The notes beneath the pieces are model-generated. The model was not told where the DNA came from. It did no database searches and was given only the letters and a program-made list of their open reading frames with translations. From a virus, in IMG/VR virus record IMGVR_UViG_3300043409_002109, positions 86,206 to 150,205 of that record: DNA of 64,000 nucleotides. One strand, given 5' to 3'. Positions 50,715 through 58,460 of this stretch are shown in pieces (positions within the stretch are counted from its first letter, which is position 1; each line of letters begins with the position of its first letter). The position numbers and the translations under genes were made by a program.

Positions 50715-51058
50715 GCGTTTTGTTCTCTAGTCAAGATATTTATTATTTCACCTGTCCCTTTGCATTCGAGACAATTTGTTTTTGCTGCTGCTTTACGACG
50801 AGCACGAAGAGCTGCGCGAAAATCCATAGTAGGTAATACTTTTTGGACTTTATTAACTGTTGATTTTAAATCTGGTAACAAACATGTTTCTGCATCATGA
50901 TTGATTAAACAGATTAAAGAATTATCAAAAATAGAGTTTTTTAAAGTATCTGTCTTCATAGCAAATTCGCAATTGATGCATCTCTCAGCATGAGGGAAAT
51001 TATTCAAAGAAATTTGTTTCATAAGGCAAGATATCCAGCAGCAAGAATAATTATCCAA
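50696..51058 (-). CDS. Cys-rich protein with DnaJ-type CxxC motif, 120 aa
   Basis: Contains CLECKGTGEI followed by ACPC, like half of a DnaJ zinc repeat (CxxCxGxG), and ERCINCEF near the N-terminus. The first methionine lies inside the preceding gene's end; later starts are possible. Function unknown. Confidence 0.5.
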   Translation of the reverse strand: MDNYSCCWISCLMKQISLNNFPHAERCINCEFAMKTDTLKNSIFDNSLICLINHDAETCLLPDLKSTVNKVQKVLPTMDFRAALRARRKAAAKTNCLECKGTGEIINILTREQNACPCTK

Positions 51059-51390
51059 ATTAAGAAAAAGAATATTTCGTTATTGTTGGGATCTTTTGTT
51101 TTTCCCATATCAGTAGAAGAAGTGCTGGAAGGATCTGAAAAGAATTTGATCTTAATAGATTGATATGGCAAACCATTATTTTGGGATATGTTATTCCCCA
51201 ACGGTCCCCATTCAACGATTTCAAACTGATTGTTGACTTTTAATCTCTTGTTTATTTCTTGACGAAAAGATGGATGAATAAAAGTTATCATATAATCAGT
51301 TTCATGTTCTGAATTGTTTTTAACAATATGTTCAATAACTTTTACATAATCATTAATCTTTTTTGATTCACGTACAGTATATCGAACCAT
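51019..51390 (-). CDS. tail-anchored membrane protein, 123 aa
   Basis: Soluble N-domain and a single C-terminal hydrophobic segment (EIFFFLIWIIILAAGYLAL). Not recognised. Overlaps the downstream gene by 40 bases. Confidence 0.5.
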   Translation of the reverse strand: MVRYTVRESKKINDYVKVIEHIVKNNSEHETDYMITFIHPSFRQEINKRLKVNNQFEIVEWGPLGNNISQNNGLPYQSIKIKFFSDPSSTSSTDMGKTKDPNNNEIFFFLIWIIILAAGYLAL

Positions 51391-51403
51391 ATCAACCTCG
51401 TTA

Positions 51404-51712
51404 TTAAGACCTGGGAAGTGGGGATGTATTCTCTAAAAGATTTTCTATTATTTCAAGAGCATGTTTCAGTTTCTTTATTTTTTTACGAGAATTTTCTATC
51501 TCGTTAATGTCTTCGCTAAAGCTTAAAGTTATTGTTTTTGTACAATCAGCTATCTTTAAATTGATAGGATTTGAAAACATATTTACTGTTATTCTATCAA
51601 TAATGATATAAGCGCCACTATCAAATCCGATTTCATTTAAGAAGGATCTCATTTGAAGATGATTAGACTTTAACGAAGATTCGAAATCAGGATATTTTTT
51701 AAAATCTATCAT
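51404..51712 (-). CDS. hypothetical protein, 102 aa
   Basis: Not recognised; alpha/beta with a C-terminal helix (RKKIKKLKHALEIIENLLE). Four-base overlap with the upstream gene. Confidence 0.5.
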   Translation of the reverse strand: MIDFKKYPDFESSLKSNHLQMRSFLNEIGFDSGAYIIIDRITVNMFSNPINLKIADCTKTITLSFSEDINEIENSRKKIKKLKHALEIIENLLENTSPLPRS

Positions 51713-52029
51713 ATAACTTCGTAGATTGTAAGTATTTCTTCAATAGAACAATTTAGTTTATTAAGCCTAACATTTTCTAGTAACTGTTTATGAAACAGAG
51801 GATCTTCTTCTGAAGGCGCAATATAAATCACTTTATTAGTTCGCCACTTATATTTTAATTCATAAAATTCAAGAGGAGTAAGACTCTGAACATAATGTTC
51901 ACAGATAATCTCTTCTCCATCAAAGTTATCTTGTTGCCAAATATATTTAACTGTTTTACTTTTAGTATGTTTTTTAATAACTTCTAAAAGATCTTCTTGT
52001 CGCATTCTACTCAGATATTGATCAATCAT
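51709..52029 (-). CDS. hypothetical protein, 106 aa
   Basis: Not recognised; charged, with EEIICEHYVQSLTPLEFYEL in the middle. Follows the hairpin at 52046. Confidence 0.5.
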   Translation of the reverse strand: MIDQYLSRMRQEDLLEVIKKHTKSKTVKYIWQQDNFDGEEIICEHYVQSLTPLEFYELKYKWRTNKVIYIAPSEEDPLFHKQLLENVRLNKLNCSIEEILTIYEVI

Positions 52030-52045
52030 TGATGCCTCTTTAAGG

Positions 52046-52072
52046 TTAGGGGAGCGCTTAGCGCTCCCCTAA
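52046..52072. terminator. 12-bp intergenic hairpin
   Basis: TTAGGGGAGCGC / GCGCTCCCCTAA with a TTA/TAA loop between small genes. Confidence 0.5.
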
Positions 52073-52077
52073 GTTTT

Positions 52078-52323
52078 TCAAGAATGAATTACTTCAACTT
52101 TATTTTCTAGAGTTGCGAATCGAAGCTTTTCATATCCAATTTCAGTTAGATACCAATCTTCAGTTTTTTCATTTTGTAAACAATAACCAGCTTCAATCAA
52201 GTTCGGAAAGGGACGATCTCCGTTCAGAACACAATTCTTAAGAGAGTCTCGTTCAGCTACTGTTAGCCTTCCAAAATGGGCAGGAACATTGCGTTCACGA
52301 GCTGGCTTTTTATGGAAACTCAT
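52078..52323 (-). CDS. possible winged-helix protein, 81 aa
   Basis: Predicted helix-turn-helix-wing (LTVAERDSLKNCV, FPNLIEAGYCLQ, WYLTEIGYEKLR) resembling phage winged-helix regulators. DNA binding is inference. Coupled to the 52320 gene by a four-base overlap. Confidence 0.45.
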   Translation of the reverse strand: MSFHKKPARERNVPAHFGRLTVAERDSLKNCVLNGDRPFPNLIEAGYCLQNEKTEDWYLTEIGYEKLRFATLENKVEVIHS

Positions 52324-52562
52324 CCTGCGCTCCTGATATCAAAGGAGCGGAGACCACTGAATGGATTCTCAATATGAACAGGAATTACAGCGGACACCTT
52401 CTTATCTTTCATATAGCGGCGCCATTCCGAACGACGAAGACTCACAGGCTCTAGTGGCTCTGTTTCCTGATTAAAATAATGAACGAAACCCATAGGACCC
52501 ATAGAAATGGTCTTGGGACGAGCCTTGAAAGAACGAATAGCAAGAGTATTTGGACTAGCCAT
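52320..52562 (-). CDS. hypothetical basic protein, about 80 aa
   Basis: Start at 52562 (MASPNTLAIRSFKARP) chosen over the upstream ATG at 52580. Arg/Lys-rich, no family recognised. Confidence 0.45.
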   Translation of the reverse strand: MASPNTLAIRSFKARPKTISMGPMGFVHYFNQETEPLEPVSLRRSEWRRYMKDKKVSAVIPVHIENPFSGLRSFDIRSAG

Positions 52563-52614
52563 ATAATACAGATTCCTCAAGAACTATAAGTTCTTGATTT
52601 TAAAACAATTTGAT

Positions 52615-53142
52615 TTAGAGTTTAGGCAAAGAAATATGAATTCTTTCTTTATCTTTAGCGAGATTCCAGGTGTGTCTTGTTCCACCAGGAGGAGGTTGAG
52701 TATCACCAAAAGTGAATGCGATTATCACATCACTTTGAGATACTGGAACGTTTCTTTTTAGGAAACCTTCGTGAACAGTACTAATGATACTACCTGAAGA
52801 TAGTAATTCACTTAAAGTACTTAGTGTGTGTCTTGGTTTAAAGCCACAATCTTTTGAAAATTTACAATGCCAATAGTTAGCTGTCGATCCATCTTTTGAA
52901 TTGGAATCATATGCATGTTCTTTGTATGAGAACTTAGCGGGTAGATGAAGATGAAGAGGCAGCTTAGTCTCTTTGTATAAGCTAACCGCTAGATGATCGG
53001 CGCCGGCGGCGCCACCAGATACAAGATGAATATCTTCATAAGCAGTTAAATAAGTTTTAAGAACTTTATATGCCTTTTGATAAAGACTAAAGCTAAATGC
53101 CTCATTCCGTCCTGCGCTACCAATAATACTAATTGTAGTCAT
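52615..53142 (-). CDS. SLOG-superfamily (DprA/LOG-like) nucleotide-binding protein, 175 aa
   Basis: Rossmann-like start ISIIGSAGRNEAF, then HLVSGGAAGADHLAV, the GGAxGxD turn of SLOG proteins, and SQSDVIIAFTFGDTQPPPGGTRHTW near the end with the GGT nucleotide loop. SLOG proteins bind nucleotides or NAD-derived signals and some take part in defence signalling. In a phage with an NAD+ salvage pair, ligand sequestering is one possibility; DprA-like DNA handling is another. Confidence 0.65.
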   Translation of the reverse strand: MTTISIIGSAGRNEAFSFSLYQKAYKVLKTYLTAYEDIHLVSGGAAGADHLAVSLYKETKLPLHLHLPAKFSYKEHAYDSNSKDGSTANYWHCKFSKDCGFKPRHTLSTLSELLSSGSIISTVHEGFLKRNVPVSQSDVIIAFTFGDTQPPPGGTRHTWNLAKDKERIHISLPKL

Positions 53143-53774
53143 TAGATATCTATCACATGTGGAGGGTTAGTTATTTGGTAGTTTTCATTTAGCTGAGAAG
53201 CATTTAGTATCAAGGTGTTATCTATTTCTTGGCGCCCATAACTCTCATGTATGTGACCATGACAATGGATTTTGGGTTTAATTCTTTCAAGAACTTGTTC
53301 TTTTAAGAAATCGCATCCAGCAAAATCACCATTCTTACATTTATCTAAAATTTTATATGAAGGACTATGGGTGATAAGAATATCTATATCATCTGGGATA
53401 AGCATCCAGGCTTGATAGCGCTCAGCTGAATTTGCACAGAAAGCCCAATTACCACACCAGCTAACCCAGGGGGTGCCCCAGAACTTTAGACCCATGACCT
53501 CGACACCACTATCCTCTAGATAAACGATAGAAGGATGTTCCTTAAGAAGCATATTAAACATGTCAGGATCTTGTTCAAACATGAGATCATGGTTACCAGC
53601 AATGAAGATCTTATGAGAATGAGGTTGTGCTTCAAACCAAGTCAAGAATGAACTTATCTCTGGAAGGGTACCTCGACCTGTAGCATCTCCAGCATGAATG
53701 AGAATATCTCCATCTGGGAGAACAAGAGATGCATGTTTATTATGGGTGTCGCTAATGAAGACTAGTTTGGGCAT
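53142..53774 (-). CDS. calcineurin-like metallophosphoesterase, 210 aa
   Basis: All metal motifs present: SDTHNKH at 8-14, HAGD, GNHD, THSP and HCHGHIHE. Similar in size to MPPED-type or phage cyclic-nucleotide/phosphate diesterases. Third phosphoesterase fold in the window. Ends one base into the SLOG gene start. Confidence 0.75.
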   Translation of the reverse strand: MPKLVFISDTHNKHASLVLPDGDILIHAGDATGRGTLPEISSFLTWFEAQPHSHKIFIAGNHDLMFEQDPDMFNMLLKEHPSIVYLEDSGVEVMGLKFWGTPWVSWCGNWAFCANSAERYQAWMLIPDDIDILITHSPSYKILDKCKNGDFAGCDFLKEQVLERIKPKIHCHGHIHESYGRQEIDNTLILNASQLNENYQITNPPHVIDI

Positions 53775-53821
53775 TTATGACTCTGATATCTATTCGTGCT
53801 TTAAAGCTAATAGAAGGTAAT

Positions 53822-53898
53822 TGGTCGGGCGGGGTGGACTTGAACCACCGACATCGGCTTTATAAGAATCGCGCTCTAACCAACTGAGCTACCACCCG
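53822..53898 (-). tRNA. tRNA-Ile (UAU)
   Basis: Complete cloverleaf with encoded CCA: acceptor CGGGTGG/CCGCCCG, D-arm GCTC...GAGC, T-arm GGTGG TTCAAGT CCACC. Anticodon loop CTTATAA gives UAU, reading AUA. One mismatch in the anticodon stem (A-C). Confidence 0.8.
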
Positions 53899-54164
53899 TT
53901 AGGGGACAGTTGTAGCGGGCGCATTTTGATATTCATGAGCTGATGACTAGCTATGGGAACTAAGTGTGATACTTCTAGAGTTTACTAGAATCTTCCCTCC
54001 AGAATATTTTTATTCCTGACTATGAGGGGCTTTAATTAAGCTAAATATCACATAGTAGTTTGTATTAGTGCGCCAATATTATAGGCATCAATACATGATA
54101 AGTACAATGTTATCTCACTGGCTTCTAATAAATTAGTTGTTACTATTTATAAGGAGGTGTTTGA

Positions 54165-54800
54165 TTGTCTTATCTTAAGATTTTATTTGTTCTTTCTTTA
54201 TTTATCTTTGGTTGCGGCTTTTCAAAATACAACTCAATAGTTCGTCCTATGGTTTCTCATGGGGTCACTATAGAAGCTGATATTGGACGTTGGCAACCTA
54301 TAGGGGCTGGTGTAGCTTTTACTAAAGATCATAAGAAATATATATTAACTGCGCGTCATGTTATAGAATTTGCTGAAGGTATTACCCTTCGTGCTTGTTC
54401 TATAGAGTTAGCCACTGAATGTACTATACTTGATAGTAATCAGTTTGAGGGAATCTTGGCGCCGAAGCACTCTGTAGATGATTGGGCTGCAATGCCAATT
54501 CAAAAGTTTCCTAAAGGAACTTCTGGAGCAACTATCGGTCCTACGCCTCAGGTCGGAGATTCTATTTGGGTAATAGGTTCACCGTTAGGTATTCCAGGAG
54601 AAGTTACTCAAGGAATTATCTCTAATAAGAGTCCATTTGGTTATAGTATTGATGCTAGGGCTCTTCCTGGTAATAGCGGTGGAGGTTGCTATAACATTGA
54701 TGGCCAATTAATTGGTATTCTAATTGGCATAGCGAATACTAATGTTGGGGTAATAGAAACTGCTGGTTTAGTTATTCCAGTACCTTTACGATATCTTTAG
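54165..54800 (+). CDS. exported trypsin/HtrA-like serine protease lipoprotein, 211 aa
   Basis: Starts with TTG preceded by a near-perfect SD (AAGGAGGT, seven bases upstream). Signal peptide LKILFVLSLFIFGC ends in a lipobox-like Cys, so it would be a lipoprotein in a Gram-negative envelope. Catalytic triad: His in ILTARHV, Asp in SVDDWA, Ser in LPGNSGGG. No PDZ domain. A phage-encoded envelope protease may cut receptors, block superinfection or interfere with a host envelope stress response. Plus-strand, in the tRNA region. Confidence 0.8.
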   Translation: MSYLKILFVLSLFIFGCGFSKYNSIVRPMVSHGVTIEADIGRWQPIGAGVAFTKDHKKYILTARHVIEFAEGITLRACSIELATECTILDSNQFEGILAPKHSVDDWAAMPIQKFPKGTSGATIGPTPQVGDSIWVIGSPLGIPGEVTQGIISNKSPFGYSIDARALPGNSGGGCYNIDGQLIGILIGIANTNVGVIETAGLVIPVPLRYL

Positions 54801-54842
54801 ATCGCGTATCCCTTCTTGCAAGGACTCTTCTGATAAATCAGC

Positions 54843-54938
54843 GTGCGTAATACACTTAGCGAAATCTATGGGCCTTCTATTTATATTGCAATAGCAACAA
54901 TGGCTTTTGTATCAAGCGTCTTCTATCTCTATGGTTAA
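54843..54938 (+). CDS. possible small membrane protein, 31 aa
   Basis: GTG-start ORF after the protease gene, with a central hydrophobic stretch IYIAIATMAFVSSVFYLYG. No good SD; listed as a possible lysis or membrane micropeptide. Confidence 0.25.
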   Translation: MRNTLSEIYGPSIYIAIATMAFVSSVFYLYG

Positions 54939-54943
54939 ACCAT

Positions 54944-55015
54944 ATGTATAAGATTGCTTATCGAGCGGGTGCGACCCTTGCTCTTTCTTGTTCATCTATT
55001 TATGCAGTAACTTAG
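54944..55015 (+). CDS. possible 23-aa exported peptide
   Basis: ORF MYKIAYRAGATLALSCSSIY..., a hydrophobic stretch followed by Cys in a lipobox-like LALSC. Next to the 31-aa ORF. Weak support. Confidence 0.2.
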   Translation: MYKIAYRAGATLALSCSSIYAVT

Positions 55016-55040
55016 GTGAACTCTAAGTTACTAATTAAAA

Positions 55041-55115
55041 TGGTCGGCAATGGTGGACTCGAACCACCATCTGATGAGTCAGAGTCATCCGTTCTGCCAA
55101 TTGAACTAATCGCCA
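55041..55115 (-). tRNA. tRNA-Gln (CUG)
   Basis: Encoded CCA, acceptor TGGCGAT/ATTGCCG with the weak first pair typical of tRNA-Gln, anticodon stem GATGA/TCATC with loop CTCTGAC (CUG), T-arm GGTGG TTCGAGT CCACC. Its 5' end overlaps the last codons of the 70-aa gene upstream. Confidence 0.85.
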
Positions 55116-55318
55116 GCAATAAGCTTGTTGAGACTCTCAACATCGATTTCAGGAGCCGGGGCGGCGCGACGGGTGAACTTAGGAAGATTCACACCAGCCT
55201 TTCGTAGAAGGGTGGCCCGAGTAGAACAAGCAGCGAGGGTAATCTCTAGCTCTGCAGCGACGCTAGCAAGATTAGGCTTTTCTAGCCAAGTGCGAACAAA
55301 AGTTTCATCAGTGATCAT
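55106..55318 (-). CDS. small HTH-like protein, 70 aa
   Basis: Helical; FVRTWLEKPNLASVAAELEITLAACSTRATLLRKAG resembles a DNA-binding HTH of the kind in phage small regulators (shown in two windows of less than 20: NLASVAAELEITLAACSTR and TRATLLRKAGVNLP). Its stop codon is inside the first bases of tRNA-Gln, so mRNA and tRNA processing overlap. Not otherwise recognised. Confidence 0.5.
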   Translation of the reverse strand: MITDETFVRTWLEKPNLASVAAELEITLAACSTRATLLRKAGVNLPKFTRRAAPAPEIDVESLNKLIAGD

Positions 55319-55339
55319 TCATTTTACCTTTAAGATTAA

Positions 55340-55415
55340 TGGCGGGAAGACCTGGGGTTGAACCAGGGGCCTTTTGATTAACAGTCAAATACTCTACCAA
55401 CTGAGTTATCTTCCC
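55340..55415 (-). tRNA. tRNA-Asn (GUU)
   Basis: Canonical cloverleaf: acceptor GGGAAGA/TCTTCCC, G73, encoded CCA, anticodon stem TTTGA/TCAAA with loop CTGTTAA (GUU), T-arm CCTGG TTCAACC CCAGG. Confidence 0.92.
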
Positions 55416-55438
55416 TCACCAACACAGCTGGACCAACA

Positions 55439-55455
55439 GCGCCTCATAGAGGCGC
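55439..55455. terminator. 7-bp hairpin
   Basis: GCGCCTC / GAGGCGC with an ATA loop, followed on the minus strand by TGTTGGTCC as at 33850. Confidence 0.45.
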
Positions 55456-55465
55456 GAAAGAAAGT

Positions 55466-55924
55466 CTATTCTGGATGAAGGGTGAGATCATACTTCCAAC
55501 TCATTGGTCCATGATAACTTCTAGAATACCAATTGAAGATATATTCAACTCGTGGTGTTAAAGGAGCTTCCAAAAAGATCTTTCGAGTCACATCTCGAAT
55601 TGATTCGTTAGTAGATCCTTGACGATCAATTTCATAAATAATATGAGTAGTTTTAACATTCAAAGCAAAACAAGCTACCTGAAGAGTACATTCTTGGTAT
55701 CCATGGAATTCGCAAAGATCCCAATGTTTACGTAAAGAATAACCAAGACGTTGAATGAAATATCCTATGATATCTATTGGTTGATTATCTTTAGAAGTCA
55801 TACCTTTGCCACTAAGCTTGCCTTTAACATCGTATTCGTCTAGTAAAGACAAGAAGAGAATTCGATTATAAGCGGCGTTGTCATTTAGAGCGTGGAGAAA
55901 TGGGAGAGTTACGGGAGGGTACAT
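55466..55924 (-). CDS. hypothetical protein, 152 aa, paralogue of 31808-32134
   Basis: Unknown function; shares DEYDVKGK, RLGY, TLQVA, EIDRQGSTNESIR with the 108-aa product and has N- and C-terminal extensions. Followed by a family hairpin and tRNA-Asn. Confidence 0.6.
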   Translation of the reverse strand: MYPPVTLPFLHALNDNAAYNRILFLSLLDEYDVKGKLSGKGMTSKDNQPIDIIGYFIQRLGYSLRKHWDLCEFHGYQECTLQVACFALNVKTTHIIYEIDRQGSTNESIRDVTRKIFLEAPLTPRVEYIFNWYSRSYHGPMSWKYDLTLHPE

Positions 55925-55928
55925 TTAT

Positions 55929-56435
55929 TTATCCTAATCTAGGAAGTTCGAAACATCCTAAGGTTGAAAGCAATAACTTGGTATACCAACAATGATAAGC
56001 TTCATCAACTAGTAATGCATTTGCTAATGCTCTTTCTTCAAGACATGATGAATGAATTAGAATTGTCGAGAAGCGCATCAATGATCGATGTTCATTGAGA
56101 TCGAGTTCAGTTAATGTTTTTTCGTGGTCAACTGGAGCAAGCTCAGCAAATGGAATAGCAAAGGTTTTAGCAACTAATTTCGAATGATATAGCTCTTGAT
56201 TTGAGATGATTTTAGCATGATGAATGAAGGGTTCTAGGTCTAGATCTCTCCATCGTTTTAATGGATTCTGTAGCGCCAAAACCACTGCTTTGTAAGTATA
56301 GAATCCAGTAATCTCAGCAATAGCAAGACTCTTTTTCCAGATCTCATAATAAACAGCATCTGTATTCAATCTTGTTTTATACCAAATCTCTCCATCGCGC
56401 TCTGAAGTTAAAGGTTGTTGTGATAGAAGAGACAT
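55929..56435 (-). CDS. hypothetical helical protein, 168 aa
   Basis: Not recognised. All-helical with His/Glu-rich helices (FIHHAKIISNQELYHSK). No motif that proves metal binding. Between the nucleotidyltransferase and the paralogue gene. Confidence 0.5.
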   Translation of the reverse strand: MSLLSQQPLTSERDGEIWYKTRLNTDAVYYEIWKKSLAIAEITGFYTYKAVVLALQNPLKRWRDLDLEPFIHHAKIISNQELYHSKLVAKTFAIPFAELAPVDHEKTLTELDLNEHRSLMRFSTILIHSSCLEERALANALLVDEAYHCWYTKLLLSTLGCFELPRLG

Positions 56436-56443
56436 GGTTATCC

Positions 56444-57598
56444 TTAGTGGAGATTATTCTGATAGTCAATTAAGTTTCTACAAAGACTATCTAGGTATTC
56501 TCTATCTGGTTTAGTCTGTAGAACTTCTAGGTATTGTGGATCTCTATACAGGATATTCAAAAGCTGATCTTGCTCTTCAGCCCAAGATGTTAATTGATCA
56601 TATGACCAAATACCTTGGTTTCGAATGGCTAAGAGTTCTTCTCTATCCATATCTCCTCGCCAGACATTTACTTTACCAGTCGTTAAGATCTCTTTGCCCA
56701 TTCGAAGCAATCGAACTAGATGCATTCCATGTTTAGTATCATATCCATGTTTTTCTTCTAATTGAGCACGCGCTTCATTCCTATTGGTTTTCCATGTCAG
56801 GTATGATTTCCATTCACGTATACCTGCATCATATTCACGTTCCTTCTGTAGAATGTAAATGAGGTTGTCATTAAGACCAACAGCACGGGCGGCAGCTAAC
56901 CATTTCCCATCATCGATTGAAGGAAAGCCCAGGTAGGAGCAAACCTCTTCCATGTATTTAGTCATGCGCTCTTGGATATGAATAACCTTATCTGCAGACA
57001 TATCTCCAAAATCTAGTTCCCATGTATCCATTTGTGAACGAATAGCGGCTTGAGCCGCAGCTAATTGATCGCTGGGGATTAATGTACATTCTGGCAGGTC
57101 GTAATCTTTGCGAGTAGGGGGAGTCTTAGGGCTATTCACAAGCCATCGTCTATGGGTTTTAATGCGCTTCAGCTGACTGATAGCATAACCGGAGAAGGTA
57201 AATTTAGCTTTGCGACTTAAGAACTTGTGGGCCTCAGCACGCAATTGTTCACCCAGTTCGTTCATGATTCGAACTTCTTGGTCTCGACAGAACAGAACAT
57301 CAAGAATATTGGGGTTGGATTCGGCGGCCAAGCACATGAACTTACTCAGTTCATAAATTGTGCCTTCTACTTTCTCTTGAGTAATAGCTTGTTTCTCTTC
57401 TGGACTCATAAGCTCAATGAAGGCTTCCATGTGAGGAGTACCTTCAGCTTGTTCAAATTTGTTCAAGAACCCAATATAGTATTTGAGTTCTGGGATGTAG
57501 ATACCTTTAAGATCTACATCACTGGTATCTGTGTGGAGACCATAGGCGCGACTACCACCAACGATAAGGATAGGGATTCTATGGATTTCAAGTTTCAT
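56444..57598 (-). CDS. RlaP-like pol-beta-fold nucleotidyltransferase, 384 aa
   Basis: Nucleotidyltransferase motif IVGGSRAYGLHTDTSDVDLK at residues 12-31 (GSxAxG...DxD), then GIYIPELKYYIGF, as in the RNA-repair-associated RlaP family. Additional helical domain with THRRWL and YLGFPSIDDGKWL. Such enzymes may add nucleotides to RNA (tRNA ends) or to proteins. Its place near odd tRNAs and the RNA ligase group suggests RNA repair, but no metal-site test is possible here. Confidence 0.7.
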   Translation of the reverse strand: MKLEIHRIPILIVGGSRAYGLHTDTSDVDLKGIYIPELKYYIGFLNKFEQAEGTPHMEAFIELMSPEEKQAITQEKVEGTIYELSKFMCLAAESNPNILDVLFCRDQEVRIMNELGEQLRAEAHKFLSRKAKFTFSGYAISQLKRIKTHRRWLVNSPKTPPTRKDYDLPECTLIPSDQLAAAQAAIRSQMDTWELDFGDMSADKVIHIQERMTKYMEEVCSYLGFPSIDDGKWLAAARAVGLNDNLIYILQKEREYDAGIREWKSYLTWKTNRNEARAQLEEKHGYDTKHGMHLVRLLRMGKEILTTGKVNVWRGDMDREELLAIRNQGIWSYDQLTSWAEEQDQLLNILYRDPQYLEVLQTKPDREYLDSLCRNLIDYQNNLH

Positions 57599-57703
57599 GA
57601 TGGTAGTCTCTTTTGTTTTAGCGGTGGATCCCCTATTAGGATTAAACTATCGAAGAAAAGAATAACTTGTTATAGTTCTAGTTCGATGTTATATTAGTTT
57701 AAG

Positions 57704-57784
57704 TGGTCCGAGGGGCAGGATTCGAACCTGCGTACTAGTCCAACTACGGTACCTCGTCTTAGAAGGGCGGGCCGCTACACTCGG
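57704..57784 (-). tRNA. aberrant tRNA (isotype undetermined)
   Basis: Has CCA, A73, five-plus-one acceptor pairs CCGAG/CTCGG (T-C mismatch at position 6) and a perfect T-arm GCAGG TTCGAAT CCTGC. The D-arm is shrunken (GCGG-C-CCGC) and the variable region is long with its own hairpin (TAGT TGG ACTA). The anticodon could be read as UCU (Arg) in CTTCTAA, or AAG (Leu) in CTAAGAC. Either a degenerate tRNA or a non-standard one. Confidence 0.5.
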
Positions 57785-57797
57785 AAAAGGAGTCTAT

Positions 57798-58451
57798 GTG
57801 CATCATACAAAAGATAAAGGCGACTTAGCAGTTGCTAAAACTATATTAGATTTAACAGAAAGAGGACATATTGTTTTTAGTCCTACGATTACTGAACATT
57901 GTCGCTATGATCTTATAGCAGATATAAATGGAAAATTGAAACGAATCCAAGTAAAATACTTGGGAGATGGTCATTTATCAGGAAAAACAAGTTGGAATGA
58001 TAAGCATGGTGCTCATTCTATTCAATATACTTCAGGAGAATTCGAGCTTTTTGCACTTTATTTAGCTCCTAAAAACACTTTACTCTATTGTCCTTTTATA
58101 CAAAGTTTTACTTCTATGAAATTTACTTATGAAATTCCAAATTCTTATACACATTTTTATTGGTGGGAAGATTTTAAAGATATTTCATATTCTTTACCAA
58201 AGAAAAGATCTTGTAAAGATTTTGGTGTTGAAGCTACAACACTTCATAACCTCACTGGAGCAACATACAAGATCGATTGGCCTTCCGATCAAGATCTTAA
58301 AGATATGGTTTGGAATGAACCTACTTGTGTGGTGGCTCAGAAATTAGGAGTTACAGATTCTGGTATCGGTAAATATTGTAAAACTCATAATATTCCAAAG
58401 CCACCACGAGGCTATTGGGCTAAAAAGAAATCTGTGGGTTCAATTAACTAA
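57798..58451 (+). CDS. I-Ssp6803I-like PD-(D/E)XK homing endonuclease, 217 aa
   Basis: Matches the group I intron endonuclease I-Ssp6803I family: DKGDLAVAKTILDLTERG (motif Glu), YDLIADINGKLKRIQVKYLG with Asp and the QVK active site. The C-terminal 60 residues (VVAQKLGVTDSGIGKYCKTH) form an HTH likely to bind the target. Related enzymes sit in tRNA-fMet introns; here the ORF is free-standing, 14 bases from the aberrant tRNA's 5' end and on the opposite strand. It could home into tRNA genes. Confidence 0.8.
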   Translation: MHHTKDKGDLAVAKTILDLTERGHIVFSPTITEHCRYDLIADINGKLKRIQVKYLGDGHLSGKTSWNDKHGAHSIQYTSGEFELFALYLAPKNTLLYCPFIQSFTSMKFTYEIPNSYTHFYWWEDFKDISYSLPKKRSCKDFGVEATTLHNLTGATYKIDWPSDQDLKDMVWNEPTCVVAQKLGVTDSGIGKYCKTHNIPKPPRGYWAKKKSVGSIN

Positions 58452-58460
58452 GCTTTGAAT

